Source: Schistosoma mansoni (taxonomy: Eukaryota; Platyhelminthes; Trematoda; Strigeidida; Schistosomatidae). Taken from it: 64,000 nt of DNA. Where the stretch lies: NCBI RefSeq assembly GCF_000237925.1, contig NW_017386077.1, positions 124,001-188,000 of the forward strand. The letters are read 5' to 3'. The first letter of the stretch is position 1, and each line of letters begins with the position of its first letter. This document shows, in pieces, positions 34,801 to 48,400 of the stretch. The translations under genes were made by a program, and so were the position numbers. The notes beneath the pieces were generated by a model. That model worked only from the letters and a program-made list of their open reading frames with translations, had not been told where the DNA came from and made no database searches.

Positions 34801-37800
34801 CTACGTGCAATATTCGTTAAGATGTTCTGGAAATCTTACTCGTCTTCCAGAACGCGTTGTTTTAGGTTTTTCTATCGACGTTGACGAAGTATCAAGTTGT
34901 GTGTCGGTTGTCGTGTAGGGTACTACGGGTGTAGTAGCTGTGTCGTTTGCTTGTACCGAAGGAAAATCGACGTAGCTAGGGTTTCCTTCTAGGTACGCAG
35001 CTTTGAGTCGATCGATACTGATGCTATCTTTCGTACCGTTCTTATCGACTACATAGTACTTAGGTTCGCGTTGAAGAACTTTGAAGGGTCCTTCGTATGC
35101 TGATTCGAGGGGTCGTCGATGTGAGTCTCGACGAACGAAGACGTATGTACTATGTCGTAATTCGGGTTGAACGAAAACATCAGTTGATTGAGGTCGAGTG
35201 TGAGCAGGTTTAACTGAACGCATAGCGTTTGTAAGCCTACTCGTGTAAGAGTTTAGATCCATGTTCAATGAAGAAGCTGAAGGATCCACGAATTCTCCTG
35301 GGAGTCGGAGTGTCGTTCCGTAAACGAGTTGAGATGCCGTGTATCCAATGTCAGCCTTCACTGCATTGCGGATACCTAGCAAGACGAGTGGAAGGACGTC
35401 TGTCCACTGTGAAACGTTTGAAGCTGATAATGAAGCTTTTAGTTGTCGATGAAAACGTTCTACCAACCCGTTTGCTTGTGGGTGGTAGGCGGTCGTTCGG
35501 AAGCGCGTGATTCCTAATAGTGAGGTCAGACAACGGAAAAGTCCAGATTCGAATTGGCGTCCGCGGTCTGTAGTGATTGTGGAAGGGCAGCCGAAATTTG
35601 CTACCCATCGTTCGACGAAAGCACGGGCCACGGTTTCAGCAGTAATGTCCTTAATCGGTACTGCTTCTGGCCATCGCGTGAAACGGTCTACGCATGTTAG
35701 GAGATATGAGTATCCGTTCGAGTCGGGTAAGGGTCCTACTAAATCTATATGGACGTGGTCGAAACGAGCGTCAGGGGTTTTGAAAGAGCCTAAGGGACAT
35801 TTGTTATGTCTTATGACCTTAGATTTCTGACAGCTTACACAGGAGCGTGCCCACTCCCTCACGTCTTTATTCATGCCAGGCCAACAAAAGCGTTCGGCTA
35901 TAAGTTCGATTGTTGCACGAGCACCTGGATGAGAAAGATTGTGCAACGTATTGAAGACGTTGCGGCGATAATGTTTTGGTACAATTGGACGATCCCTACC
36001 TGTAGATGTGTCACAGAGTAAGGTTTCCTTACCTGTTCCCATCTGCCTAATACTTAGTTTAAGAGTTGTCGAGGATAACTCATGCTGAAGATCAATGTCT
36101 TCTTTTTGAAGCTGAGCGAGTTTAAGAAGGTCGATTCCTTGGAAACTGCTCAAGGAGCTAATTCGAGACAAGGCGTCTGCGACTACACTGTTTGTTCCAG
36201 AAATATGTTGTATGTCTGAAGTAAACTGCGAAATGTAGTCGAGTTGTCGAGACTCTCGCGGTGAGTACTTGTCTGAAGATGAACTTAAAGAGAAGGTAAG
36301 AGGTTTATGATCGGTAAAAAGCGTGAATTTTTCGTGCCTATAGGTAACCCTCGTGCTATTGATAGAAGAAACCAGAGAAGTAGTGAATAGGTCTTTATTT
36401 CGATCTTCGCGCAGTCACAGTGGAGCGTGGGATTATCTGTTCAGACAAACAAAGGCTCTCAACATTCAATATAAGATAATAGGGAATATAACGCTTACAA
36501 AAAGTAAGGAAGTGAATGAATACTTGAACAATACTGTTTTAGCATATGCTTGGTTGTTTGGGGTCAACTCTTTACCAACCAACCTGAGCTGTTACATTAG
36601 CTTCCCCCTAGAATCGACTTCCGTAGGAACGTCGGTTCGATTAACCTATCTATCGATAACACCTTCGTTCTATTTCTCATCCCAAGGCGAAATTATCAAC
36701 TCGCTCACTATTTGACTTACAATCAGTTACGACTAACGCTTTCAATGATAGTCCATGGATGTCTCTTCATTTACCAGCTTGTCATCTTTGTAGCATGTGA
36801 TCTTTTCTACAACTATCGCTGACGGTTTGCTGCGTGCTTTCAAGAGAAAGTGTGAGAATGTGGAATAAGAATATCTGAGGAAGTGCCGCGTTTCTCAGGC
36901 CGAATGGCATGCGTATAAACTCGAATAAGCCAAAGGGTGTTGTAATAGCTGTCTTGGATATATCTTCATCCGCCACTGGGATATTGTGATATGCCCTGAC
37001 TAAGTCAATTTTAGTGAATATGTTCATACCCTGTAAACCGTTTGTGAAATCTTGGATATGCGGTATTGGGTACCTATCTGGTACGGTTTGACGGTTGAGG
37101 GCTCTGTAATCCCCGCACGGTCGCCAGTCACCTTCATTTTTCTTTGGGACCATATGCAAAGGGGATGCCCATTGGCTATCAGAGGGACGGATAATACCCA
37201 GTTGTAGCATATAATCAAACTCGGCCCTAGCGATTTTGAGCTTATCTGGTGCTAGTCTCCTGGGTTTTGCAAAAACCGGTGCACCTTCGGTTTTGATAGT
37301 GTGACTTACTTTTAGTTTGTCTTTAGAAGGCTGTGGGTTTGGTTTAGTTAAGTTTGGAAATTCCGCGAGTATATCTTGGAATTTCGCTGTTGTTACTGGA
37401 GGAGTTTGAATCAAGTTAAGAGAGCTGATGTGACTTTCTTTGCCTTTTGTGTAATACGAAGTTTCTTTTAGTGTTAATCGCCGTTTCTTGGTGTCAACTA
37501 GAAATTCGTATCTCTCTAGAAAGTCCATCCCCAGTATTGCCAGATCTAAGTCGGCTACCGTGAAAACCCAAGGGAATTGCCTCCTGAACCCCAAATCTAG
37601 GGTTAAGTTTTTCTGCCCAAATGTCGCAATTTTAGTTTTATTTGCAGCTTGAAGTGTAATTGATGATGTTTCTCGACTAATCTCAGTTTTATTTTGAGGG
37701 ATGATGCTAAGAGCAGCGCCAGTATCCACCAAGAAATTCAAGCCAGAGTTTCTGTCTCTAACATAAAACAAGCGACTGTTTTGGCGCCCCTCCTCAGTCG

Positions 37801-40709
37801 TCGCGACCTGGGGAGGGGTTACTCGTTTCCCGCTGTCTTAGAATTATGCTTAGGCCAGGCGCATGGTTGCATGCACTTGGTTGAGTTGACACCAAACTTC
37901 CAGTGGTACCAACAAAACTGCCCAGGTTGTCTGGACATTTGTGACCTGTTTTGTGACTTGGATCGTGGTCGTTGTGGTGACCTGCTCCTGTTTCTATGAC
38001 CCGTTTGCATTCTGGTGACAGCCTCAGTGAGACTCTTAACACTCGCAATGAGTCCTTCTATGACGGGGTCTTTTGCTGATTCTACTTTTTGTGTGTGATT
38101 TATTGTGCCTGGTCCAGTTGGAGGACCTCTCTCCATTATTCTATCGGCTATACGCGCTAAATGAGATAATGAGGTTTCAGGATCTTGTGCATCCAAACAG
38201 TGTTGGACGTAGCATGGGAGAGCTTGTATCCATCCTTGTTTTAGGACTGCTTCACCCACCGTGTTATCACCCATTAACACTTGGAGGTGACGCAAAAACT
38301 GTGATATATAGTCAAGGTGTCGGACTTCTCGAGGTGAGTATTTATCAGCTCTTGCTTTTAGTGCATTCGTTAGTGGTTTTTGATCCGTAAAGACTATAAA
38401 TTCCCTGCCTTCTAACATGTGTCGGAGGTGTTTAATGGTTAGGTAGATTGCAAGAAGTTCTCGCCCGAAGGTAGAATACCTTGTCTCTGCTGGAGCGAGT
38501 CTTTTTGAGAAGAAAGCAATTGGTTTCCAGGCGTTTTTAACCAGTTGGTTAAGGGTACCGCCTACTGCTTTATCAGAAGCATCCACCATCAAAGCAAGTG
38601 GGGAAAGAGAATTCGGATACATCAACGTAGTTGCTTGAGCTAGTTTATCTTTAAGCTGTTTAATAGCTTCGACAGCGTCAGAAGACAGTTTGAATTCTTT
38701 TGGTTTTCCTTTTAGTGAATCTGTCAAAGGTTGCATTAATTGTGCACAACCTGGTATGAATCTGCGATAAAAGTTAATTAGACCTAGAAAACTTCTCAGT
38801 TGTGTTAGAGAACTAGGTATGGGATATTGTTTAATGGTGTCTACTTCTTTTTTGATCGGTTTAATCCCTTCTGGGCTTATTGTGTGACCGAGAAATTCTA
38901 AAGTTTGAACACCGAAAACACACTTACTTTGATGTATGTTTATTCCATGTTCATCCAGTCTTTTTAACACTGTTTTTACATGCTGTTTGTGTGATTGCAA
39001 ATCGGGGCTGGCAATTAACAAGTCGTCTATATACCCCTGCTCAAATGGCATATCTCGAAGTAGGTTGTCTATGAATCTTTGAAATGTCTGTTTTAGCATA
39101 TGCCTGGTTGTTTGGGGTCAACTCTTAACCAACCATCCTGAGCTGTTACAAATTCTCTTCCTTCGATGGAATGTTGAAAATGCCGTACAGCACAATACAT
39201 AGCTAGGAGTTCTCTACCGAACGTACTGTACCTAGATTCCGTGTCTAACAACCGTCTCGAGAAAAATCCTAAAGGTTGCCACGAGTTGTTAACCCATTGT
39301 TGTAAGACTGCTCCGATTGCTGAGTCAGATGCGTCTACTGCGATACTAATGGGTGCTTGAGTGTCCTGATGAGCAAGCAAGGTTGCTTTAGCGATGTGTT
39401 CCTTAACTGTGGAGAATGCTTTACGGGCTATGTCGTCTAAACTAATTGATTTCGCATTTCCACGAAGTTGATCGGTTAACGGTTTCATTAGGGATGCGCA
39501 TTTAGGTATGAACCGTCTATAGAAACTTACGAGTCCGTTAAAAGTTCGTAAGTGCTTGATCGTGGTCGGTTCTGGGTAATCCAGAATGGCCGCCACTTTG
39601 CTCCTAAGGGGTCGGATGCCTTGGGCATCAATAGTGTGTCCTAAGAAGTCTAAGGAGTTAGTTGCGATTTGGCATTTCTGAATGTTGACAGTAATGCCAT
39701 GCCTTTGGAATCGATCGAAAACAATGTCCAGATGCTTGAGATGTGATTCTCTGTCCGGACTTGCTATTAGACAGTCATCAACATACGCATGTACGAAGTT
39801 GAGACCTCGGAAGACGTCGTCTATAAACCTTTGGAAGGTTTGAGCCGCATTTCTTAAACCAAAAGGCATTCGTAGAAATTCGTAAAGACCGAAGGGAGTG
39901 ATGATGGCGGTTTTAGGAATGTCGTCAGGTGCCATCGGGATTTGGTTATAAGCTTTAACCAAGTCGATTTTCGAAAAGACAGTTGTACCTTTCAAGGTAG
40001 CTGTCAAATCGTTAATATGAGGCAGCGGGTAACGATCGGGAATGGTTTTAGCATTCAGACGCCGATAATCACCAGTTGGCCGCCAATCATTGCTGTCCTT
40101 TTTAGGGACCATGTGCAATGGGGATGCCCATGGACTATTCGATGGTCGAATTATCCCTAGGTCCATCATGTGGTCGAATTCGTTTTTAGCTAACCTAAGC
40201 TTCTCGGGAGCGAGTCTTCGAGCTTTCGAAAATACAGGTGGTCCTGTAGTCGAGATGTGATGTGTAACATTGCTGGTTACACAAGGTAATTTCGATTGCG
40301 ATTGGCATATCCCGGGGTATTTGTCGAGTACTGCTTGGTACAAGGGGTCTATGGCGTGCTTAATCGTGACTGGGGATAACCTGCAACCAGAACAAGGAGT
40401 TACGCAAACGGATAACTTAGTGTTTCCGTCTATTAACCTTCGTGCGCGTGTGTCGATGAGTAGATTGTGGTGTTGTAACAGGTCAATACCAATGATTGGC
40501 ATAGAGACATCTGCAACCACGAAAATCCAGTGTATGGGTTTACGTAAACCCACGTTAAGGTAGACGTACCTTTTACCGTAAGTAGCGATCGGCTTTCCGT
40601 TTGCCGCCTGTAAACTTAAAACAGACTCGCGAAGTCTGTCGTCGAGATTTGCTGGAAGAACGCTAACTTCTGCGCCAGTGTCGACGAGGTAGCGAACTTT
40701 CGTAGTCAC
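34801..40709 (-). CDS. Pol of Gypsy family D, split by a nested element
   Basis: Order on the minus strand: aspartic protease ([15 protein letters not shown]), RT ([42 protein letters not shown]), RNase H ([18 protein letters not shown]), then the nested element (about 39150 to 36345). It continues with the rest of RNase H (LFTDHKPL) and integrase: zinc region HNLSHPGA...CVSCQ, core [21 protein letters not shown] and [13 protein letters not shown], and a C-terminal tail ending at 34801. It is known to copy and integrate the element. The insertion is the one break seen. Confidence 0.8.
36345..39150 (-). mobile_element. Second Gypsy element (family E), rearranged, nested in family D pol
   Basis: One LTR (36596 down to about 36346; starts TGTAACAGCTCAGG, contains AATAAAG) is preceded by a purine tract (TAGGGGGAAGC). 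Only the first ~62 bp of the LTR occur at the other end (39088-39150). The internal parts, in order, are RT second half, RNase H, Gag C-terminal part with CHCC motif ([18 protein letters not shown]), protease, and RT first half. This permuted order is unlike the family's usual layout. It is rearranged and broken. It is younger than its host element D, which is itself young. Confidence 0.75.
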
Positions 40710-40756
40710 ATCCGTGACATATAAGAGGCGGCTGTGTTCGCCGGCTACGGTTGCCG

Positions 40757-41590
40757 TTAACGCGTGCCGGCTGGGAAGTTTCCCGAACTGTTTTTCGTGT
40801 CACTCGATTTTGGGGTCGGATAATTGCAAGGTTTCCTGCAGTTTCTGGAAAACTTACCGTACTGGTTATGATACCAGCACCAGTCGGGGTTGTCTGTCTC
40901 TCGTGGTCGAGAGCCAGATCGCTTACGTGAGGCGCTTCTACGCGGGGTTTTTGACCGACTACGGTCATTGCGAACTCTAAGATATCGTGTAAGCGTGTGA
41001 CATAGTTCGGCCATGTCAGTCGAGGTCGATTGGGGTTTTTCTTTGATAGTAAAAACCTCGGCCTTAGAAAATTTGGTGATTTCCAAGATTCGATCGGCAG
41101 ATGCAGCTAGTTCATCTATGGCATTGTTTTGAAATGAGGCGAGAACTGCCTGCACCTGTTGAGGGAGTTTAGACAAGAAAAGTTGTCGAAATAGGCCATC
41201 ATCGAAAGTTCGTTGGCCGATGACTTCTCTCATTCTAAGCAACATGTCCGTCGCAGAACCATGTTGCAAGTCGATATTGTTAAGGAGTTGGTCTAACCGT
41301 TGTCGATCAGTTAGGTCTCCTCGTTTTAAAATCGATAGCTTAAGCGATTCGTAAGGTTCGGAAACATCACTAGTAAACATACTAGGTGTTACGTACCTGT
41401 TAAACTCGCGCGGTAACGCCTTAACTACCGCGAGGAAACGTGTGCGCGAGTCCGTGATTCCGTGCATGCTAAAATCGGCTTCTGCATAGCAGAACCAGGA
41501 CTCGATATTGTCGGGCCAAAATGGCGTTAACTGAATCGAAATAGGGGGAATAGACTTAAACTTAAGAACCTTAGGAGAGTGTTCCGTCAT
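40757..41590 (-). CDS. Gag of Gypsy family D
   Basis: 277 residues. The capsid-like first two-thirds begins [11 protein letters not shown] and contains [18 protein letters not shown], typical of this Gypsy group. A basic Arg/Ser region ([17 protein letters not shown]) follows, then the CHCC motif [18 protein letters not shown]. It would package the element RNA. Pol starts just downstream in another frame, as the family is known to arrange. Confidence 0.8.
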   Translation of the reverse strand: MTEHSPKVLKFKSIPPISIQLTPFWPDNIESWFCYAEADFSMHGITDSRTRFLAVVKALPREFNRYVTPSMFTSDVSEPYESLKLSILKRGDLTDRQRLDQLLNNIDLQHGSATDMLLRMREVIGQRTFDDGLFRQLFLSKLPQQVQAVLASFQNNAIDELAASADRILEITKFSKAEVFTIKEKPQSTSTDMAELCHTLTRYLRVRNDRSRSKTPRRSASRKRSGSRPRETDNPDWCWYHNQYGKFSRNCRKPCNYPTPKSSDTKNSSGNFPAGTR

Positions 41591-41768
41591 AGTAATATAG
41601 ATATCGAAAAATGTCTAAGTAAAATATATCCGAGAAAAAAAATTCGCGAAAAAGTATATCACAATATATAAAATTCAAATAAAGAATAACAATGAATAAT
41701 AATATTCCAAAATGGAACAGACTCACAGTATATTGACTTGGTGTACCAGATCACGTTGGTCTCACCAA

Positions 41769-42094
41769 TGATGATGCAACGGATATTCTAGTTTTACAAC
41801 TGGATACCAGTAGCACCTTCTATGTTCGATCGTTCCCAGTCAGATAGAAATCAGAAGTCAGACGAGAAGAGGCAGGAAAGATATATTTGATTCGTTACCA
41901 ATATATCGAGGACCTTTTCTATGAGCTGGCTAATGAAACGTAGGAGCTGTGTCCCACGTCGTGTTGAAACGTGATCTGGTGCGGATGCATGACCGAAAGC
42001 CTTCAGCTAAACAAGTCCACTTAAACAACGTGGTCAGCATCCAATGTCGAACACTTGATGGGCTATTGATTTTGGGGAATTATTTACAGCTACA
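41769..42094 (-). repeat. 5' LTR, family D
   Basis: 326 bp. After it, on the minus strand, comes TTGGTGAGACCAACGTG, a possible primer-binding site. Confidence 0.9.
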
Positions 42095-42098
42095 ACAT

Positions 42099-42366
42099 CA
42101 GTAGCACACACCACACAATCACATAGAAACACACTAGAAATGTTCCTCTTGCATTCTGTACTGTAAATACAAATTTGGGCACAGGTGACTTCATAAAGAT
42201 ACCATGTTTATTTTCAATACAATAATGAAATATTTATACCATATAACAAACTTTGACTTTCCAATACAGATTTTTACTTTTTCAAAATATGATCGTTGTA
42301 CCGTCATTGATCTGCGGTTTTTCAAACTACTGACGGTGTTTTCAAACTACTGACGGTGTTTTCATT
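42099..42366 (+). promoter_or_regulatory. Region just upstream of the tetraspanin start
   Basis: About 270 bp between the Gypsy LTR and the ATG at 42367. It must hold the 5' UTR or core promoter unless there is an upstream non-coding exon. The young Gypsy insertion lies immediately upstream. No TATA box was assigned with confidence. Confidence 0.35.
42319..42358 (+). repeat. 20-bp tandem duplication before the tetraspanin ATG
   Basis: TTTCAAACTACTGACGGTGT occurs twice in a row, ending 8 bp before the start codon. Confidence 0.85.
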
Positions 42367-42426
42367 ATGAAGGGCTGTATACAGTGTTTAAGAGTCATAC
42401 TAGTAGTTTTCAACTTCCTGGTTGTG
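42367..42426 (+). CDS. Tetraspanin exon 1
   Basis: 20 codons, MKGCIQCLRVILVVFNFLVV, donor GTAAGC. The N-terminal Lys-Gly-Cys and the start of TM1 are typical. Too short to stand out by ORF length. Confidence 0.8.
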
Positions 42427-45400
42427 GTAAGCGTTACCTAACATCATTCAAATATTTTTAAATACTGGTGCTTCTTTTTACAAGATCGTGATTTCAACAA
42501 TACACGACGAAATTTCACCATAGGAATAACTATTATTTACTCAGTCTCAAAACTTTGAGCTAATTAAGTTTTTAAGTTAGTAATTCTTAATAGCAAGTTA
42601 ACATCACTTCTGTAATTTGATTTATTACCCGGTAGATATTGTACTATAATCCTGTGTTAATTTGATCAATATTTCTCTAAAAGATTGGAGCAATAATAAC
42701 AGCGGAACCGTCCTGAGTAATTGTTTTCGGTCTTCATGGTGATGTTAAATTAACTCCCACAGTAAAATCATACTCAATGTATGGACGATGTCTAATACGA
42801 ACTTCTGTAGTATGTTTAATATTTGATATCTGATAAGTAAAATCCGTCTCCGTAGACTGATCTAACTGATTTTTTGTTAGATCAGTCATTCAGATTGAAT
42901 GACCTAACTGACAATAAAATATCCCGTTTTGTTTAGAATGGCAAACATACGTTTTTTTTAGCTGAAGGCAGTTTAGGGAGTTATCTATCATCAACTAACT
43001 ATTGGTAACTTTCCTAGTCATTTGTTACACAAGTGTCATTGATGCTTCCCGGAAAGTCGGGGCAGCTGTTTTTGACACTATTTATGTTACGCAAAATATT
43101 TTGACATATCGTAGCGGCAAATAATGTTGTTGACTACAATATTTTCCCAATTTTGCTTCCATAGATGGATATCACGATATGATCTCACAAGTTAGATGAC
43201 TGCCTCCCAAACCACTTAAAAACTTTTTGCCGTACGTACAAAACAAGATTCTACTATTCCGGCCTCTAAATGGAAAGTCACGTTTACTTTGCCGAAAAAA
43301 GTACTCGGTAAACTAGAAGGCTAAATGCACCTTATGCATGCCAGTTCCGCTGCAAATCGATACAGTATGACATTTGAATTGCTGTAAATTTATGCAACTG
43401 AGGTATATAACGTGGTTTTAGGCGTTGTTCCAGTTCGAAGCAGATGATTTAGTTTTTAATCAAACAAGTCTCTAAGCCATCATATAAAACTCGAGTCTTG
43501 AATATATAACAACAAAAAGGCAATATCTGTTCTAATAATATTGTTAGTAAATAAGAAAATAAAAGTACTTTGTTCAAGATAAAACTTAATTGTAGAGAAG
43601 TGTGATGATAATTTGAGTGTTTTGTTTTTTATTTCTTTAGTGTGACAATTTTTCTTATCAATTATGGAAAAAATTAGTAGTCTTATCTCCTGTTCTAATT
43701 TCTTTGTCTTGGTTCATATCAGACCTTTGTCCCACATCAAGACATGTAAAGTGTTTATTCACTTATTATATCTCACTTGTGACTTTCATTGACTGTTCTG
43801 AACCCCATATGCATCATAAACTAGGTGATTTCTACTTTTGACTCCTTAGAGTAAAATCTCATAGTCGACTTTCGTGTAATATTTGAATGCAGACTGTCAT
43901 TACGCTCCTCTTATTTTACCAGTGCAAATGGTTGTTGTATGTGGAAGTGTCTTAAAATACATATGCAAGAATGGCAGTTTTTGTGGCTTTTTTGATATCC
44001 AGCAGTATGAATAGCATGAGAGAGCATACGTTTTTGTTTCCGCTGTATTAGGACACAAATGGTTTAAAAGGAAGATATTTTTTCCCGTTTGAGCAGAAAT
44101 ATTTTGTTTCAATGCGGGTTTTAGAACTTAAAGCTAAAGACTATACATATTTCATAAGTCTTGACAAGTGGCTTGTTATTGGCTGTAAATTAATTCTTAA
44201 TTGTTTTACGATGTGTTCAGTCATACTATGGAACGTAACTACTTCTGAAGCTACTGTAAATAATATTGAAAAAGCTATCTGTAAATGCCCGATCATTTAG
44301 GAAGTTAGGTAAATAGGTATTCCTTTAGTGTAACTAGATTTTTCTAACACTCGGTAATCAGTCAAACACTTCATTCTAGTACAGTTCTCCTTAAATTCAC
44401 ATAACATAATAACGCTTTACTTTTTTGATTAACTATAATTAATTTTTTTGTTGTGCTAAAACAATAAAACTTCTGTTTAAATTTTCATGGTTGCACCTTC
44501 TATCATTCAGCTTATTGGGTTGTCAGTTTTGGGTTTCTCTGTTTACATCTACCTGGAACCAGAGGCACAAGACATCATACTTGCTTCGGGACAACAACAT
44601 GCCGTACAAATAATGTTATATGCTCTTATGGGCATCGGTGGAATTACTCTAGTAATAGCGCTGTTTGGTTGTTGTGGTGCGTACCATGAATCCCAATGTC
44701 TTTTGGGAACATATTTCACTATTCTTATTGTGATCTTTGCAACGCAAGTAACAGGAGCCACATTGGGTTATTTATACAGAGAGGAGGTGAGTTACTTTTA
44801 TTCAAAATATATTCTATTTATTGATAATCTCTTATTTGATTGTTATTTAACATTCGCTAGCATAAAACAAAATGTATAATTGTGACTTGTTGGCCGCTAC
44901 ACATATATTCATTGTCCTGTTTTTGTGTTCCATCAAAAAGCAAATATTTTACAATATTTTAGTGTTTATTCAACAACTAATTGTGTATAGGTTGAAAATT
45001 CATTGATATAATTGTTCTATGATCTGGCTGGTTTGGTCGTGGATCATTCACCGTCCTTGTGAACAACATCATCATAACAGACTTCAGGTAGAGGGAAAAT
45101 TTTCGAATTTCTCCATATATTATTCCCAGCTTGTCCTGTAGACCTCGATATAGATTGGCTATTGTTGACCTTGAATCTGTCATTGTTTACTTTATTTTGA
45201 TTGTATCTCCCATTGATTTGATTTTTGGTCCTATATTTGTCCATGATCTTCCTGATTGGTTGGTAGATTAGACCAATTTCAACATTTTTGTTGATTGGTG
45301 GTTGAATTGAGTGCCAAGCATGTGAAAGTTCTCTATCCAAGATCTTAACATTTTCTCAGTCAAATATATGTTCACAGTTGTCCACATACATTATTGATAT

Positions 45401-48400
45401 AAGCGAGGATAAATCATGGCGTTTCACCGCTATTTGATAATCGTTCTGGCAAAGATGAAAGTGGTGTCCACTTTGTCCGATGTAGTGTTTTTCTCAGTTG
45501 GAACAATTTATTTTGTGGATGGTGTTCGGTTTTTCTTCTTTTGTCATTTCGCCTTTCGGTTTGCATAGAGTTGATTGTGGCGATTTTGTTGGTTTGTCTG
45601 CTACACCTATTCCAAAAGGCTTCAACAATTTCGTCGTGATTTTCGATGTCTTTTGGATATGGTAGGATGATCTGTTTGTTGGTTTCTGTACTTGATCTCG
45701 TTCCTGCTGATGCATTTGGTTGATACTTTTTGATGAAGTTGATTGATTAGCTGTTTTTTTTTGAAAGGCAGTCTTTAGATATTTTTCCTCATTCTTCTGC
45801 GCTGCAAGTATGTTGCAGTGTTTCCTCACTCTCTTGAATAAAGTTTCTACGTAGTTGATTCTGTGAGTTCTTGAGTTATTGCTACTGTAATTGAGAATCT
45901 GATATGTATGGGTAAGGTTCCGAAATACTTGAGTCTCCAGTTTTCCTTTGTCGGTTCTAGTGATTTATGCATTCAAGAATGGTGGTTTGTTGTTTGGATC
46001 CTGTTCCATTGTGAACTTTATGTCATCGAAGACGTTGTTAGTCAGATTGTAGGTGTTTTATAGCTCGTCCTTTTTGATAATGACGAATTTGTTGTCCAAA
46101 TAACGAATCCAACTTTTTGGCTTAATCACTGATAAGATCGAGACTTCCATTATCTGCATCACTGTTTATGCGATAGGCCCTGATATTAGTAATCCCATCG
46201 GTGTTTCTTTCGCTTATTCGTAGGTTTTGTTGTTTAAGTGAAAACTTGTTGTTAAGCATAAATTGGTGAGTTGTAGTAAAACTTGACTTTGAAGCTTCGT
46301 GTACTCTAGGAGATTTGTGTCGTTGGCCAGAAGTAGGGATAACGTTTTCTTTGTTAAGCTTGGTTCAACTGAGGTGAATAGATTGGTCAGAATATTTCAC
46401 ATCAGTATCAAACAATATGGGTTCATGTAAGCAATCAGTTTTTGATTTTTTAAATGGTCTGGTTGAAAAGAACTAGAATAAAACATGATTGTTAATTCTA
46501 GCTAGTGTTAGCTTTTGACATCCTGTTTTGCAAAAATTGTTAATAAATAACCTTAGCAATACCATTTCATTTTTATTTCTCAAACTTCTAAAAGAACTTT
46601 CATAAGTGTATATCACACTAGTGGTCGTCATATTTAGTAATATATAGCATTGAGATTTAAAAAGTAGGTTTTATTGTGGAGTATAATTGAATGTAGCTGT
46701 TTTGCCTACTAAAATGTGAAAACTTTGTACATTGCTACAGATACCATGGTTGTCCCTCAATTGATTGTGTTACAACAACTACATCCTGTCCTCTATTCTT
46801 CTATTTTATTTTATGCAACTGGTCAAACCAGTTTTGAAGAAAAAACAATAGGAAATCGTAATCAGCAATAGGGACTTCCTTTAGTTACAAGAATATTTTC
46901 AACTGTCGAATCCTTAGAAATTCGATGGTAAGTGGTGAAAATAAATAGATGAATAAAACAGCGCATCAATTACTTGTTTTCTCATTACTTTGACAGTTGC
47001 ATCTTTTACGCAAGATATAACTACACTCATCAACTCCACAATGTTGATGAGTGAATTGCGATAGATAAAATATATGTGAACACCACAAACCACTGAGCAA
47101 TAGGCTCATAACATTTACTTGGTAAATCACCTTACTGGTGATCCTGATTAGTATGTTTGATTATGTCCAGTGAAAAGGTGCTATATACTACATAAGGTTT
47201 TATACAAAATGCTGTATTATTATTGGTACTGAAGAAATCATCTTAGTTCTATTTTACTACTATCAGAATCCACCATGTTTTTTGAATGAGTGCTAAATCT
47301 ATCTGAATAGTTACATGTTAAATTATACTGTTCTGTTATATTTAATATAAGGACAACAAATTATCGTGCAAACATACTACTTCATGGTACTGCTACTCTA
47401 CTTTCAGGTTACTGAATTTAATTGAATAATACATCGGAACATGCTGTAGGTGTTATTTGTTCACACATGAATCTTAAAAATCAAAAATAATTTACTTTAG
47501 TAAATAGACATCAGGTAACCAGAAATAATTTTCACCTATTAGTTGTCATGATTATTCATTACCTCAGTTTTAGGTTATAAAGTTAAGAGGAAAGATACTT
47601 ATTGGACATAGAAATGAATGTTTTGCTTGACATGAGCGTACATACATATACATTAAAAAGTATGAATTTTTGTAAATCTGAACTATTGCTAATTAGTAAA
47701 TATACGATAACATGTATAAGTGTGTGCAAAGCAGCTCGAATGAGTACCTAAACATCCTACCAATACGTACACCCATAATTGGATAACTTCCAGATAAAAA
47801 CTCATAGAATACTGTGTATATATAAACTAGAAATTCACTTAATAATGTTAAACTTTATTCATTCATTAATTATGTGCATAAATAAATGTGCTTAGTTCTC
47901 CTGTCTTCAGAGATGTATACATTGAAGCTGTTTAATGCATGGAATATCCGTAAACTGAAAGAGTACAAACATCTAATTATGCATGATTTTAACATCTAAT
48001 TGTTTCATGCTAATGCGATTGGTAGGAAGTAGTTGTAAGAAATCAAATAAAATCTGTTTACACCTAAACTAGTTAGCTGCAAATGATGTTGTAAAACTTT
48101 TTACACAACCCATCTATTATAAAAGGTTTATCATATATGAGTTGATATGTTTTCATGTACTTGTCTGTAAACGTTTTTTGAAAGTATTAGTTAATAGATA
48201 GAATTTTGATGCTACTTTTAGTACAGACCTAAGGCAGGGAACATCTCTAATCAGCGAATTATTTTCCATCCAACTTTTTAATTAAATCATTTGACAGGAC
48301 AGCAAATAAATTGTTTACATATTTTACAGGTTGTCGCTAAAGAGCATACATAAGCAATAAGTAAAGCAACAGATACCAGATCTTTACAAAATGTGGTGTT

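Larger units (their letters stand above)
33950..42094 (-). mobile_element. Ty3/Gypsy LTR retrotransposon (family D, CsRn1-like), recent insertion
   Basis: Identical 326-bp LTRs (33950-34275 and 41769-42094) begin TGTAGCTGTAAAT and end GCATCATCA on the minus strand, flanked by the 4-bp duplication ACAT (33946-33949 and 42095-42098). The interior reads leader, Gag, protease-RT-RNase H-integrase, then a purine tract AGGGGGGGAG just before the 3' LTR. It looks whole apart from one interruption, the second Gypsy element at 36345-39150. Identical LTRs indicate a young insertion. No envelope-like gene was seen. The CHCC Gag motif fits the CsRn1-type group. Confidence 0.85.

Noticed and set aside
44487-44510. 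ATG at 44487 as the tetraspanin start
   Set aside because: The acceptor TCATTCAG at 44510 and exon 1 at 42367-42426 give the expected TM1 start. This ATG is intronic.
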